A stretch of 64,000 bases of DNA from G963663495 sp963663495 (GTDB lineage: Bacteria; Bacteroidota; Rhodothermia; Rhodothermales; Bin80). Within the stretch, counting starts at the first letter, position 1, and every line of letters begins with the position of its first letter. The notes under the pieces were generated by a model, which worked only from the letters and a program-made list of their open reading frames with translations, was not told where the DNA came from and did not search any database. The stretch spans positions 2,294,001 through 2,358,000 of the forward strand of contig OY760427.1 in assembly GCA_963663495.1 (NCBI GenBank). The letters run 5' to 3'. The position numbers were made by a program, and so were the translations under genes. This document shows, piece after piece, positions 17,277 through 26,282 of this stretch.

Positions 17277-17282
17277 CAGCTA

Positions 17283-17662
17283 AGGGGACGATGGAGAGCT
17301 TTGGCACAAACGTCAGACAGAAGTCTGGCCTCAACCGTGGAATACTGCGAACAGGTTGGGGCCAGCTGGATCAGATGCTGGGCTATAAGTGCCGCAAGGT
17401 GATAAAGGTTACCGCTGCCTATATCAGTCAGCGTTGTTCTGTGTGTGGGCACACAGAAGCGAGTAACCGTAAGACACGGAGCAAATTCACGTGTATGTCC
17501 TGTGGACATGCGGATCATGCAGACCTGAATGCGGCTGCAAACATACTGGCCTCCGGGATTGGGGCTTCTGCACGGCGAGGGGCGTTCGGGTTACCGACCC
17601 CTATGACCCGTGAAATTGATACTAGTGCCTCACTGTGTACAGTTGGTCACTCACGTATATAA
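17283..17662 (+). pseudogene. tnpB: TnpB, C-terminal part (copy A)
   Basis: Continuation of the interrupted tnpB after the ISNCY-like insertion. It reads K-G-T-M-E-S-F-G-T-N-V-R-Q-K-S-G-L-N-R, then the zinc ribbon (C-S-V-C-G and C-M-S-C-G) and RuvC-III H-A-D-L-N-A-A-A-N-I-L, ending at 17662, five bases before the element's right end. In TnpB systems the guide RNA scaffold comes from this 3' region, so this stretch could still encode one. Confidence 0.88.
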
Positions 17663-17683
17663 TTCCCCAAATAATCCCTCCCG

Positions 17684-18649
17684 TCACGGGCCGCGGTAAG
17701 CCTGAAGGACGGTTTGCGCAGCCTCAAGACAGGAGATTTCACCGGACGCAACCCCGGAATTGGCCGCCTGCATGGCTTCGTACGCATCCGCGTTTGCCAG
17801 GCAGTCCTCCAGAAGAGCATCCGTCAACGCCTGTGTCACAGCCTCCTTGGCTGCCTCTTTACGCCGTGCTACGAGTTCTCCTGACTTCGACAAACGGTGG
17901 TATATGGTATCAACATTCTTCCACGATCGCTCCATACCGGAGCCGGTAAGCCCTGAGCAGATCTCAACCGGCAACGACCTCAGCGCGCGGCGGTACATGA
18001 GCTTGGTAGCACCCGCCGTATGTTTGCCTTCTCCGTCTGCCTTCGTGACGAGTATCACGTCTGCAAGCTCAAGAATGCCTCGCTTGATGCCCTGTAATTC
18101 ATCGCCAGCACCTGGCTGAACGAGCAGAAGTATAATGTCTGCGACGGCGCGTATAGCTATGGTCGCCTGCCCCGCACCCACTGTTTCTACCAGGACATGA
18201 TCGTATCCCGCCATCTCGCACAGTCGTACGGTATCAAGCGTTGTGGCAGCGATGCCCCCTGCTGTGCCACGCGACGGCGTGGGGCGGACGAAGGCCCTGT
18301 CGCTTCGCGCCAGACGTGGCATACGCGTCTTGTCGCCCAGAACGCTGCCCCCGGTTTTCGGGCTCGTAGGATCAATGGCCAGAACTGCTACGCGGTGCTG
18401 AAGACCCGTCAAATAGGTGCCAAACGCATCTATAAAGGTGCTCTTACCAACGCCAGGCGGGCCGGTGATGCCGATGCGCAGCTTTGGCGGCCGTGCACCA
18501 TGACCGAGGACTGCCATCGCGCGGAGCCTGTCCGACGGGCGCGTGCTCTCCAGCATCGTGATGGTTCGTGCCAGGAGGTAGCGGTCGCCGCGGTGTATCG
18601 CCTCCGCCAACTCGGCCGTCTGCAAGCGATCAGTTCGCTGGCGTTTCAT
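17684..18649 (-). CDS. meaB: MeaB/ArgK-family G-protein chaperone of methylmalonyl-CoA mutase
   Basis: A cytoplasmic GTPase that protects methylmalonyl-CoA mutase and gates delivery of its adenosylcobalamin cofactor. The 321-residue protein has a Walker A loop, G-I-T-G-P-P-G-V-G-K-S-T (residues 60-71), the A-I-D-P-T-S-P block, V-E-T-V-G-A-G-Q (Walker B/switch region) and V-T-K-A-D, the base-recognition motif. The ATG at 18649 was chosen because the upstream extension shows no similarity; it overlaps the 3' end of mutB by 20 bp, consistent with coupled translation. The stop lies eight bases from the target duplication of the tnpB transposon. Confidence 0.93.
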   Translation of the reverse strand: MKRQRTDRLQTAELAEAIHRGDRYLLARTITMLESTRPSDRLRAMAVLGHGARPPKLRIGITGPPGVGKSTFIDAFGTYLTGLQHRVAVLAIDPTSPKTGGSVLGDKTRMPRLARSDRAFVRPTPSRGTAGGIAATTLDTVRLCEMAGYDHVLVETVGAGQATIAIRAVADIILLLVQPGAGDELQGIKRGILELADVILVTKADGEGKHTAGATKLMYRRALRSLPVEICSGLTGSGMERSWKNVDTIYHRLSKSGELVARRKEAAKEAVTQALTDALLEDCLANADAYEAMQAANSGVASGEISCLEAAQTVLQAYRGP

Positions 18650-20774
18650 CGCGTTCAAGGAGCAGTTGTAAGACTTCCTTCGCAGCGGTGCTGACGCGGG
18701 TGCCGGGGCCAAAAATGGATGCTACTCCGGCCGCCTCCAGGAGTGGACTGTCTCGTGGCGGGATAATGCCGCCTACGACAACTAGGATGCCGGACGCGCC
18801 ACGGATGTGCAGCGTCTCCATGAGTGCGGGAATCAACGTGTCATGGGCTCCCGCCATGGTGGAGATACCCAGCACATGCACGTCACTTTCTATGGCCTGG
18901 CGAGCCACCTCGGCAGGCGTTTGAAATAGCGCGCCTACATCCACATCAAAACCAAGGTCGGCGAAAGATGATGCCACAAGTCTGGCGCCGCGGTCGTGAC
19001 CGTCCTGGCCCATCTTGGCCACAAGGATGCGAGGGCGACGCCCGTGCAGTTCAGCAAATTTGTCAGACAGGCTCAACACTCGTTCTATTTCGTCCTTCAT
19101 GGCAGGATGAGCTGCATAGATGCCACTAATGGTGTTATACGATGCCTCAAATCTGCCAAACACACGCTCCAGTGCGCTTGAAACCTCTCCCAGTGTCGCT
19201 CGTGCATGAGCCGCTTCAACAGCTGCCGCCAATATGCTTGCCCCTTTTGTGCTTGCGGCATGCGTCACACGCGCGAGGGCTTTCTTCACCCGAGCCTCGT
19301 CTCGCCGGCGGCGCACAGCCTCCAAGCGTTCAACCTGTTGGGCACGAACGACCTGGGAATCAACCTCAAGCAGCGCAAAGGAGGGCTCGTCATCCAGGAT
19401 ATATCGGTTCACGCCGACCAGTACATCCTGTCCGCTGTCCAGCCGCGCCTGCTTACGGGCGGCAGCTTCTTCGATCCGCATCTTGGGAATGCCCTGGCGG
19501 ATAGCCGCCATCATCCCACCCAACGATTCTATTTCCTGCAGGTGATCCCATGCCCTGCAGGCAAGGCCATCCGTTAGAGACTCTACGACAAACGATCCTG
19601 CGAGCGGGTCAATAGAGCGTGTGATATCGGTTTCGTGCTGCAGGAACAGCTGGGTGTTCAAAGCTACGCGCGCAGCCGACTGGCTGGGAAGGGCAAGAGC
19701 CTCGTCAAGTGCATTGGTATGAAGTGACTGGGTATGGCCCAGAGTCGCGGCCAAGGCCTCAACAGTCGTACGGGTAATATTGTTGTGCGGCGCTTGCGCG
19801 GCGAGGCTGTATCCGGAGGTTTGGCAGTGCGTCCGGAGAGCCATAGACTTGGGATCCTTCGCCCCGAGGTTTGCTACCAGCCTTGCCCATAGAACGCGTG
19901 CAGCCCGGAGCTTGGCCGCCTCCATCAGCATGTGCATACCCACGCCGAAAAAGAACGACACGCGCGGTGCTAATCTGTCAATATCCAGCCCTAACGAAGC
20001 ACCTAGGCGCAGGTATGCCAGACCATTTCCAAGCGTATATGCGAGTTCCAGATCAGCAGGAGCTCCCGCTTCGTGCATATGATAGCCGCTCACCGATACC
20101 GAGTTAAAGCGCGGCATTTGCCGGGCGCAGTATACCATCACATCCCCCGCAATGCGCATGGAGGCACCGGGCGGATAGATGTATGTGTTCCTGACCAGGA
20201 ACTCCTTCAGAATATCGTTCTGTATCGTTCCTCTAAGAAGGTGTTGGGGGACTCCCTGTTCCTGAGCGGCTACCAGAAAAAAGGCCATTACCGGAATCAC
20301 GGCTCCGTTCATGGTCATGGAAACCGATACATCATCCAGCGGGATGCCTTCGAACAGGACCTTCATGTCTTCAACCGTGTCAATCGCTACTCCGGCCTTC
20401 CCCACATCGCCGGTCACCCTGGGATGGTCCGAGTCGTAACCTCGGTGCGTAGCAAGGTCAAATGCCACAGAAATGCCGCGCTGCCCGGATGCCAGGGCCC
20501 GCCGGTAGAAGGCGTTCGAGGCAGCGGCTGTAGAGAAGCCCGCGTACTGCCGAATTGTCCACGGACGTCCGGTGTACATGGTGGCATAGGGCCCTCGCAG
20601 GTACGGCGGAATGCCTGCCGCGTAATCCAGATGTTCCAAGCCGGAAACATCAAGCGCCGTGTAGGATGCCTTTACGGGTACACCTTCCGGTGTAGCATGC
20701 GGTGGGCCATCCGCTCCGCGATTGCGGGCGGCGATAGGCGCATAGGCACCAAACTGTGGACGAGGGTAGCTCAA
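18630..20774 (-). CDS. mutB: Methylmalonyl-CoA mutase, large (catalytic) subunit
   Basis: Interconverts succinyl-CoA and (R)-methylmalonyl-CoA using adenosylcobalamin, linking propionate metabolism with the TCA cycle. The 714 residues comprise the N-terminal substrate barrel (around Y-M-T-G-R-P-W-T-I-R-Q-Y-A-G-F-S and R-G-I-S-V-A-F-D-L-A-T-H-R-G-Y-D) and a C-terminal B12-binding domain with the D-x-H-x-x-G motif (D-G-H-D-R-G, residues 591-596), whose His ligates cobalt. The length is normal for the family. The start overlaps the mutA stop by 4 bp, and meaB overlaps its end, so mutA-mutB-meaB form one operon. Confidence 0.96.
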   Translation of the reverse strand: MSYPRPQFGAYAPIAARNRGADGPPHATPEGVPVKASYTALDVSGLEHLDYAAGIPPYLRGPYATMYTGRPWTIRQYAGFSTAAASNAFYRRALASGQRGISVAFDLATHRGYDSDHPRVTGDVGKAGVAIDTVEDMKVLFEGIPLDDVSVSMTMNGAVIPVMAFFLVAAQEQGVPQHLLRGTIQNDILKEFLVRNTYIYPPGASMRIAGDVMVYCARQMPRFNSVSVSGYHMHEAGAPADLELAYTLGNGLAYLRLGASLGLDIDRLAPRVSFFFGVGMHMLMEAAKLRAARVLWARLVANLGAKDPKSMALRTHCQTSGYSLAAQAPHNNITRTTVEALAATLGHTQSLHTNALDEALALPSQSAARVALNTQLFLQHETDITRSIDPLAGSFVVESLTDGLACRAWDHLQEIESLGGMMAAIRQGIPKMRIEEAAARKQARLDSGQDVLVGVNRYILDDEPSFALLEVDSQVVRAQQVERLEAVRRRRDEARVKKALARVTHAASTKGASILAAAVEAAHARATLGEVSSALERVFGRFEASYNTISGIYAAHPAMKDEIERVLSLSDKFAELHGRRPRILVAKMGQDGHDRGARLVASSFADLGFDVDVGALFQTPAEVARQAIESDVHVLGISTMAGAHDTLIPALMETLHIRGASGILVVVGGIIPPRDSPLLEAAGVASIFGPGTRVSTAAKEVLQLLLERDETPAN

Positions 20775-22360
20775 TGTATCGCAGTGGCGCTGTCCAGCAC
20801 TTCGGTCATCATGGAAGGAATGTCCTTCCCGGGGAAGAAATACTGCGTCGCGCCATGGACTGGAGCATCAGGCTCTGACGGCAGTACCGCTATGACGGGA
20901 ATATCTGCGCTTGCACACATATCAGCCTCGTTCGGTGTTCCTGCCGTGACGATGAAGCTGGAAGCTGACGGAATATTCCCATCAGATGCTTCCTCCCATT
21001 GCAGGCCCAGAGATTCCATAAGACGGATGGCCAAAGATTTCATGGCCGGGTCATCGCCCACCAGCGCTCCTAAAGGTGGATCAGTTCCGAGCCGTCGCCT
21101 TATGTTTTCAAAATCATGAGCGTACCCTGTGCGGCACACTCCTGTGGTTGCAACCTGTGAAGCGCAATAGGTATTGACACCGACCATCTTGCGCGTGTGT
21201 GTATTGATGTCGCTTTGTCGTTGTTGCATTGCGTTGGCGATGAGCGACTGCAATTTTCCATTCTGGCAATCCCGCCACAGACCACCTGCAGCCTCCGTTT
21301 CGCGGAAACGCGCCCAAGCGGCGCGCCCGAGTGCTCCTGTCATATGTTCGACGAGATACGATCCGTGCATTGGGTCTGCCGTCCATCCGCACCGTGCCTC
21401 ATGATCCAAGACTAGTTGCAGGTGTAAAGCAACGTTTACGGGCAACGCGGGCAAGGGCGGTACGCACAGCGTATCGCATCCGCCGAGAATGGCACTCAGG
21501 GATTGTGTGGAAGCCCGAGCTACATTGAGTTCCGGATCAAGGGAGGAGTGACAGAGTGCCGAAGGCTCAACAAATATGTGAGGCTCAATGTCATGTGCGT
21601 CGTAAGCTGCGAAGGCCTGCCTCAACAGGTGGCGCAACGCGCGGAGTTTTGCGATCTCAACAAAAAAGGATGTGGACACTCCCACACGGACTGATATGGC
21701 CGCTGCGACTTCAGATGCTGGGATGCCACGCCCCGTCATCTGTGCCAGGATTTCGCTTGTCGCGCCCAGCGCACAAGCTATCTGCGCAGTTACGTTCATG
21801 GGCATGAAGACTGTAGCGTCTACAGCAAGCGTGCGCAGATCGGGAAGCGTGGGTTCCGCGAGAAGGGCGGGAAGATCGTCGTAACCCGGTGGGATCCGTC
21901 CCGAAAGCATAGTGGTCAGAGGGTCAGACAGGAGGGATCCTCTGACAGCACTGGGATCCGGCGCCGCGCTAAGCATGGTCGCAGGGATGCCGCGCACAGG
22001 ACCGGACCAGTGGACTGCAAGGCCGGCGCCCAACAATTGCTGAAAGGAAGAATGAAGCGAATATGGAGCCGTTCCTGTCGCCGTCCGCAGGTGGACGGCC
22101 ATGGAGCCGGGTTTCACTGCGCCGGCAAGTGAATCGGAAGCTGTAAGATCTATCTGTTGGCACAGCTCCCAGCCGGGTACCGAATTGGATCGCGATGCAC
22201 CCAAGGTATCCGATGCCCGGTAGAATGGACGGAACTCCACGCCATCACCGATCCAATGAAGGCTTTCCGGATCGGGTACGGTGGACTTTATCGCACGAAT
22301 CCAGGACGATGTCGGTACTGGAGGAAAGCGGTCCCGGAGCGTATAGGGTGTGGAAGACAT
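20771..22360 (-). CDS. mutA: Methylmalonyl-CoA mutase, small subunit
   Basis: The non-catalytic partner of MutB, giving the heterodimeric mutase type. The 529-residue protein shows the mutase barrel fold in diverged form (L-L-S-D-P-L-T-T-M-L-S-G-R-I-P-P, F-M-P-M-N-V-T-A-Q). Its C-terminal B12-like domain lacks the D-x-H-x-x-G motif, as expected for the small subunit. It is somewhat shorter than the usual 600-640 residues. It is the first gene of the mutA-mutB-meaB operon. No cobalamin riboswitch consensus was seen in the 185 bp upstream. Confidence 0.92.
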   Translation of the reverse strand: MSSTPYTLRDRFPPVPTSSWIRAIKSTVPDPESLHWIGDGVEFRPFYRASDTLGASRSNSVPGWELCQQIDLTASDSLAGAVKPGSMAVHLRTATGTAPYSLHSSFQQLLGAGLAVHWSGPVRGIPATMLSAAPDPSAVRGSLLSDPLTTMLSGRIPPGYDDLPALLAEPTLPDLRTLAVDATVFMPMNVTAQIACALGATSEILAQMTGRGIPASEVAAAISVRVGVSTSFFVEIAKLRALRHLLRQAFAAYDAHDIEPHIFVEPSALCHSSLDPELNVARASTQSLSAILGGCDTLCVPPLPALPVNVALHLQLVLDHEARCGWTADPMHGSYLVEHMTGALGRAAWARFRETEAAGGLWRDCQNGKLQSLIANAMQQRQSDINTHTRKMVGVNTYCASQVATTGVCRTGYAHDFENIRRRLGTDPPLGALVGDDPAMKSLAIRLMESLGLQWEEASDGNIPSASSFIVTAGTPNEADMCASADIPVIAVLPSEPDAPVHGATQYFFPGKDIPSMMTEVLDSATAIH

Positions 22361-22545
22361 CCGGCCAGAATCAGTAGTAAACCATTACAAGGAGTCTCGG
22401 GAATGTACGGTATCCAACCTGCCCGGCGTATGGGATGAAGCCTGTACGACCGATGTCATTAAATAATGCATCCTTCCTTCCTGTTGTTTTCGCCCGCAGT
22501 TCGCCAAGTACGGCGGTAATGGAATCGGTTGCCGTACCTCATGGT

Positions 22546-23082
22546 TCATCGTTTCTTGAGCGCACGGTAGTGCCGCACGAGATCATAGGCCGCAATCCCG
22601 AAAGCGACAGCGACATTCAGAGACTGTTTTCGGCCAAAGAGCGGGATTGCAAGGGCCGTTTTCGAAAGCGAAATGAGACGGTCATCCACACCGGTTACCT
22701 CGTTACCGACGATGAGGCAGAGAGGGAACGCTGAGAGTGGCAGCTGCCTGACTTCCGACGGGGAATCGGTTAACTCCAGAGCAGCAAGGTGATAACCCTG
22801 GTTACATAGCCGGAGCGCCATCTCCACCGGATCGTTCTCATATTCCCAAGGAACAGAATCCTGGGCCCCAAGCGCTGTCTTGTGCAGACGAGGGTTCGCG
22901 GGGGTACCGGTTATGCCCGTTAGGTACAATCTCTGTAAGCCTGCCGCATCGGCCGTGCGAAACATTGAGCCGACATTGTACAGCGATCGGATATTATCTA
23001 ACAGACCAACTACGGGGTGCGCTTTCCTATCCATTCGCGATTTCAATTGCAAAGCTAGCTCATTTGAGTCCAGTTTCCTCAT
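22546..23082 (-). CDS. SPOUT-family RNA 2'-O-methyltransferase (TrmH/SpoU-like)
   Basis: A 178-residue SAM-dependent RNA methyltransferase with the three SpoU motifs: D-N-I-R-S-L-Y-N-V-G-S-M-F-R-T-A-D (motif 1), L-I-V-G-N-E-V-T-G-V (motif 2) and I-P-L-F-G-R-K-Q-S-L-N-V-A-V-A-F-G-I (motif 3, forming the trefoil knot). It lacks the N-terminal RNA-binding extension of larger RlmB-type enzymes, so tRNA (Gm18/Cm) or rRNA targets are both possible. Its start lies only 37 bp from the divergent cmk start, so the two genes share a very short promoter region. Confidence 0.88.
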   Translation of the reverse strand: MRKLDSNELALQLKSRMDRKAHPVVGLLDNIRSLYNVGSMFRTADAAGLQRLYLTGITGTPANPRLHKTALGAQDSVPWEYENDPVEMALRLCNQGYHLAALELTDSPSEVRQLPLSAFPLCLIVGNEVTGVDDRLISLSKTALAIPLFGRKQSLNVAVAFGIAAYDLVRHYRALKKR

Positions 23083-23119
23083 GCAGCGTTGTATATTCGA
23101 TCAAAATGAAGGAGAGTGA

Positions 23120-23794
23120 GTGATTGTAGCCATTGACGGACCCGCGGGATCCGGCAAAAGCACTACGGCATGTGGTATTGCGCGTCGGCTGGGGTTTTAT
23201 CTCTTGGAATCCGGAGCAATGTATCGGGCCGTGGCACTTGCCTGTATTCGGCGAGGTGTGGATCCTGTGGCAGCCAATATTGGCTACGTCCTAGACGATA
23301 CGAAAATGGTGATAGAATGCACCAAAAGGGAGCTTGGTGTGGTGCTTGATGGTGAAGATGTGTCGGATGCGCTGCGGGCGCCGGATGTATCGCGGGCGGC
23401 AAGTGTGGTGGCTGCATTTCCTACGGTACGTGACCGGATGGTGGCACGGCAGCGTGTGCTCGGCGAGCGCTATCGGGATAATCCTGGCCTTGTAGTTGAG
23501 GGCCGGGATATCGGTACCGTCGTATACCCTGACGCGGATATCAAGTTTTACCTCACGGCACCCGCGGACGTTCGGGCTCGCCGCAGACAGGCAGAATTAA
23601 TGGACGCGGAAGGGTTCGCAGCGTTCAGGCGTGTACTGCGTGAGATTCAGGCCCGTGACCAACGGGACAAGAGTCGCGATCACTCACCGCTAAAGCGCGC
23701 CGACGATGCCTTCGAAATCAATACCGCGGACCGTACCATCACCGAGCAGCTCGACTATATTGAGCGTCTGATCCGGGAACGAATTGGTATGTAA
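23120..23794 (+). CDS. cmk: Cytidylate kinase
   Basis: Phosphorylates CMP/dCMP with ATP in pyrimidine nucleotide salvage. The 224-residue protein starts I-V-A-I-D-G-P-A-G-S-G-K-S-T, placing the P-loop at residues 7-15. Other family blocks are E-S-G-A-M-Y-R-A-V-A and V-V-E-G-R-D-I-G-T-V-V-Y-P-D-A, then the lid region with R-A-R-R-R. The GTG start at 23120 is supported by an AAGGAG ribosome-binding site at 23109-23114, one of the few clear Shine-Dalgarno sites in this window. cmk followed by rpsA is a widespread bacterial gene order. Confidence 0.95.
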   Translation: MIVAIDGPAGSGKSTTACGIARRLGFYLLESGAMYRAVALACIRRGVDPVAANIGYVLDDTKMVIECTKRELGVVLDGEDVSDALRAPDVSRAASVVAAFPTVRDRMVARQRVLGERYRDNPGLVVEGRDIGTVVYPDADIKFYLTAPADVRARRRQAELMDAEGFAAFRRVLREIQARDQRDKSRDHSPLKRADDAFEINTADRTITEQLDYIERLIRERIGM

Positions 23795-23938
23795 GCCATA
23801 TCATTTGTTTGCCGTCGCAAGATACGTGCCCGAGGCACCGCTTCCCACACTTGTTGGCGAAAATTCAGTCACATAAATCCCGAATCCGCAGACGGGGAAG
23901 TCAATGCGCCGGATTCGTAGCAAAATGGTCGAAACAGT

Positions 23939-26278
23939 ATGGACAGCACCGAAACGGTTGCAGCGGAAGTGGTGGCCAATAACGGTAGCTCGGAACAATC
24001 CAATAACACGCAACCCGCGGAAAATACATTGGCCGAGAACCCGGAATTCGCAGGTACGGCACACGTCACCACCGGCAGTGCAGACGCAGAAGGACCGGCG
24101 CGCGCCGGTCAGGATGGTCACTACCCGCCTGAGGCGGAAGCCGCCCCCGGCGAGGGTGTTACAGAGGAGGCTGGCGCAGGCGGCGCGCAGGAAGGAGCCG
24201 TGGCAGCGGTTGAAGAGAGCGATGGTAAAGCGGTAGAAGATCCTGGCCCGGCGGGGGCGGAAATTGATTCGGCGGCAGGTGCCGAAACTGAGCAGTCTGT
24301 CGGTTATACCGGCGAGATTACAGGTAAGGTCTTCAAGTTTGATGACCTCACGGGCGATCCGACAGCCCGGCAGGAGCGGGAGGTTCAGCGCGCGGAAATG
24401 ATGGCGCTCATTGAGGGGACCCTGACGGATGTATCCGAACAGGAAATAGTGCCGGGGAAGGTCGTCGTTATTGGTGAAAAAGAGGTAGGAATTGATATCG
24501 GCTTCAAAAGCGATGGTGTCGTTGCGAAGAATGAATTTTCTGGCGAGCTTGAGATCGGTCAGGCGGTTGAGGTTTTTCTGGAGCGTATTGAGGACTACCA
24601 CGGGCAGCTTGTGCTCTCCAAGACGAAAGCAGACAAGGTTCGGCGCTGGCAATTTATTGAGTCCGCATTTGAGAACGAGACCGTTATAGAAGGCACCGTC
24701 ATCCGCCGCATTAAGGGTGGCATGATCGTGGAATTGCTTGATGGTCTGGAAGCGTTCCTGCCCGGTTCCCAGATAGATGTGCGACCGGTACGGGACTTTG
24801 ATGCGTACTTGGAACGTCGCATGGAATTCAAGATTGTGAAGATTAATGCGGCCAATGAGAACGTGGTAGTGTCCCACAAGGCACTGATACAGAAAGATCT
24901 GGCTTTGCAGCGCGAAAGTATCCTGGCGACAATGGAGGCCGGGCAAATCCTTGAGGGCATCGTAAAGAACATCACTGACTTCGGGGTCTTCGTGGACCTA
25001 GGAGGTGTTGACGGGTTGCTGCATATAACGGATCTGTCCTGGGGTAGGGTCACGCACCCGTCCGAGGTGCTTAACCTGGACGTTGAAGTGAAGGTGGTTG
25101 TGCTTGATTACGACCGGGAGCGCCAGCGGATATCCTTGGGCTACAAGCAGCTACAACCGCATCCGTGGGACAATATTCTTGATCGGTACAGCGAAGGAGC
25201 AGTAGTAGAGGGCAAAGTTGTATCCATCACGGACTATGGCACTTTCGTAGAATTGGAGAAGGGAGTCGAGGGCTTGGTTCATATTTCAGAAATGAGCTGG
25301 ACAGACCATATCCGCCATCCTTCCCAAAAGGTGTCGCTTGGCCAGATGGTCACCGTCGTTATCCTGAACATTGATCACGAGGGCAAGAAGATATCCCTTG
25401 GGATGAAGCAGTTTGAGAAGAATCCGTGGGATGGTATTGCGGAGCGCTATCCCCCGGGCACCGTGCTTAGTGGCACTGTGCGCAACATCACAACCTTCGG
25501 CGCCTTTGTGGAAATCGAACCGGGTATTGATGGTCTGGTCCACATTTCAGACCTATCCTGGACAAAGAAGATTGGACATCCTGGAGAGCTGGTGCGAAAG
25601 CGACAGGTTTTATCCGTGGTGGTGTTGGAAATTGACGAGCCGCGGCAGCGGATCTCGCTCGGCCACAAGCAGATTGAGACGAACCCGTGGACGGATCTGG
25701 CGGCGGTATACGAGGAAGGAACGGATCATAAGGCGAAGATTATGACGGTAGATGATAAGGGCTTGCATGTCGAACTGCCGCTTGAGGTGGAGGCCTTTGT
25801 TCCGATCGGAGAGCTGCGCAACGGGAGACCCAATATCTTCCGTGCCTACCGCGTCGGTGGTACATTGGAATTGCGTGTAACCCTGATGGACGTAGCTCAG
25901 AAAGAGATCCTGATGAGCGAATTGGCGAAGGAGCGCGCAGCCGCGCGCCTGGAGCGCATACGGGAAAAAATGCAGCGGATGGAGGTTAAGGATACCGAAG
26001 AGAAGGCGCTCAAAGAATACAAGAAGCAGGAGAAGGAAGCCTCTGGTCCCACTACCCTCGGAGAATTGAGTGGCTTAGCTTCCTTGCGCGACCAGATGGT
26101 TGCAGCCGAACGCAAGGAGCGGCAGGCCAGGAAGGCTGCGGCAAAGAGAGCAAAGACGCTCGCGCCAGATGCCGAGAGCGGGTCAACGAATCCAGAACAA
26201 CGGGCAGAGATGGAGCTGTCGGAGAAAGAAGTGGGGCCTGAGCAGATCGAACAGCTGGAAGGCGAGAACATCCAATAG
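23939..26278 (+). CDS. rpsA: 30S ribosomal protein S1
   Basis: Binds mRNA on the 30S subunit and assists translation initiation. The 779-residue protein has six S1 RNA-binding domains in series between about residues 165 and 640; the most canonical are the third to fifth (I-T-D-F-G-V-F-V-D-L-G-G-V-D-G-L-L-H-I and two repeats of similar form). Ahead of them is an acidic, Ala/Glu/Gly-rich extension of over 100 residues, probably disordered, which makes the protein longer than the E. coli form (557). The C-terminal roughly 120 residues are charged and coiled-coil-like. The ALDH gene begins four bases after the stop. Confidence 0.95.
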   Translation: MDSTETVAAEVVANNGSSEQSNNTQPAENTLAENPEFAGTAHVTTGSADAEGPARAGQDGHYPPEAEAAPGEGVTEEAGAGGAQEGAVAAVEESDGKAVEDPGPAGAEIDSAAGAETEQSVGYTGEITGKVFKFDDLTGDPTARQEREVQRAEMMALIEGTLTDVSEQEIVPGKVVVIGEKEVGIDIGFKSDGVVAKNEFSGELEIGQAVEVFLERIEDYHGQLVLSKTKADKVRRWQFIESAFENETVIEGTVIRRIKGGMIVELLDGLEAFLPGSQIDVRPVRDFDAYLERRMEFKIVKINAANENVVVSHKALIQKDLALQRESILATMEAGQILEGIVKNITDFGVFVDLGGVDGLLHITDLSWGRVTHPSEVLNLDVEVKVVVLDYDRERQRISLGYKQLQPHPWDNILDRYSEGAVVEGKVVSITDYGTFVELEKGVEGLVHISEMSWTDHIRHPSQKVSLGQMVTVVILNIDHEGKKISLGMKQFEKNPWDGIAERYPPGTVLSGTVRNITTFGAFVEIEPGIDGLVHISDLSWTKKIGHPGELVRKRQVLSVVVLEIDEPRQRISLGHKQIETNPWTDLAAVYEEGTDHKAKIMTVDDKGLHVELPLEVEAFVPIGELRNGRPNIFRAYRVGGTLELRVTLMDVAQKEILMSELAKERAAARLERIREKMQRMEVKDTEEKALKEYKKQEKEASGPTTLGELSGLASLRDQMVAAERKERQARKAAAKRAKTLAPDAESGSTNPEQRAEMELSEKEVGPEQIEQLEGENIQ

Positions 26279-26282
26279 AAAC

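Larger units (their letters stand above)
14267..17667 (+). mobile_element. tnpB-carrying transposon with IS1595-type ends
   Basis: The left end GGGAGTTATATGGCTGAGTG (14267) and right end (reverse complement GGGAATTATATACGTGAGTG, ending 17667) form an imperfect inverted repeat. The left end is nearly identical to that of the IS1595-type element at 7558. An exact 8-bp direct repeat, CAAATAAT, flanks the unit (14259-14266 and 17668-17675), which is IS1595-like and unlike the duplication-free insertion of IS200/IS605. Inside are a 171-bp MITE-like unit, an 8-bp spacer, then tnpB with its own GGAAGTTATATAC start (14446). tnpB is broken by an ISNCY-like element. The transposon lies between the glnS start and the meaB stop. 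Confidence 0.8.

Noticed and set aside
22361..22545. Cobalamin riboswitch upstream of mutA
   Set aside because: No B12-box-like sequence was found in this gap or its reverse complement.
26100..26282. Longer N-terminus for the aldehyde dehydrogenase
   Set aside because: The extra 61 codons overlap rpsA in another frame and do not resemble ALDH sequence; ATG 26283 fits the family start.
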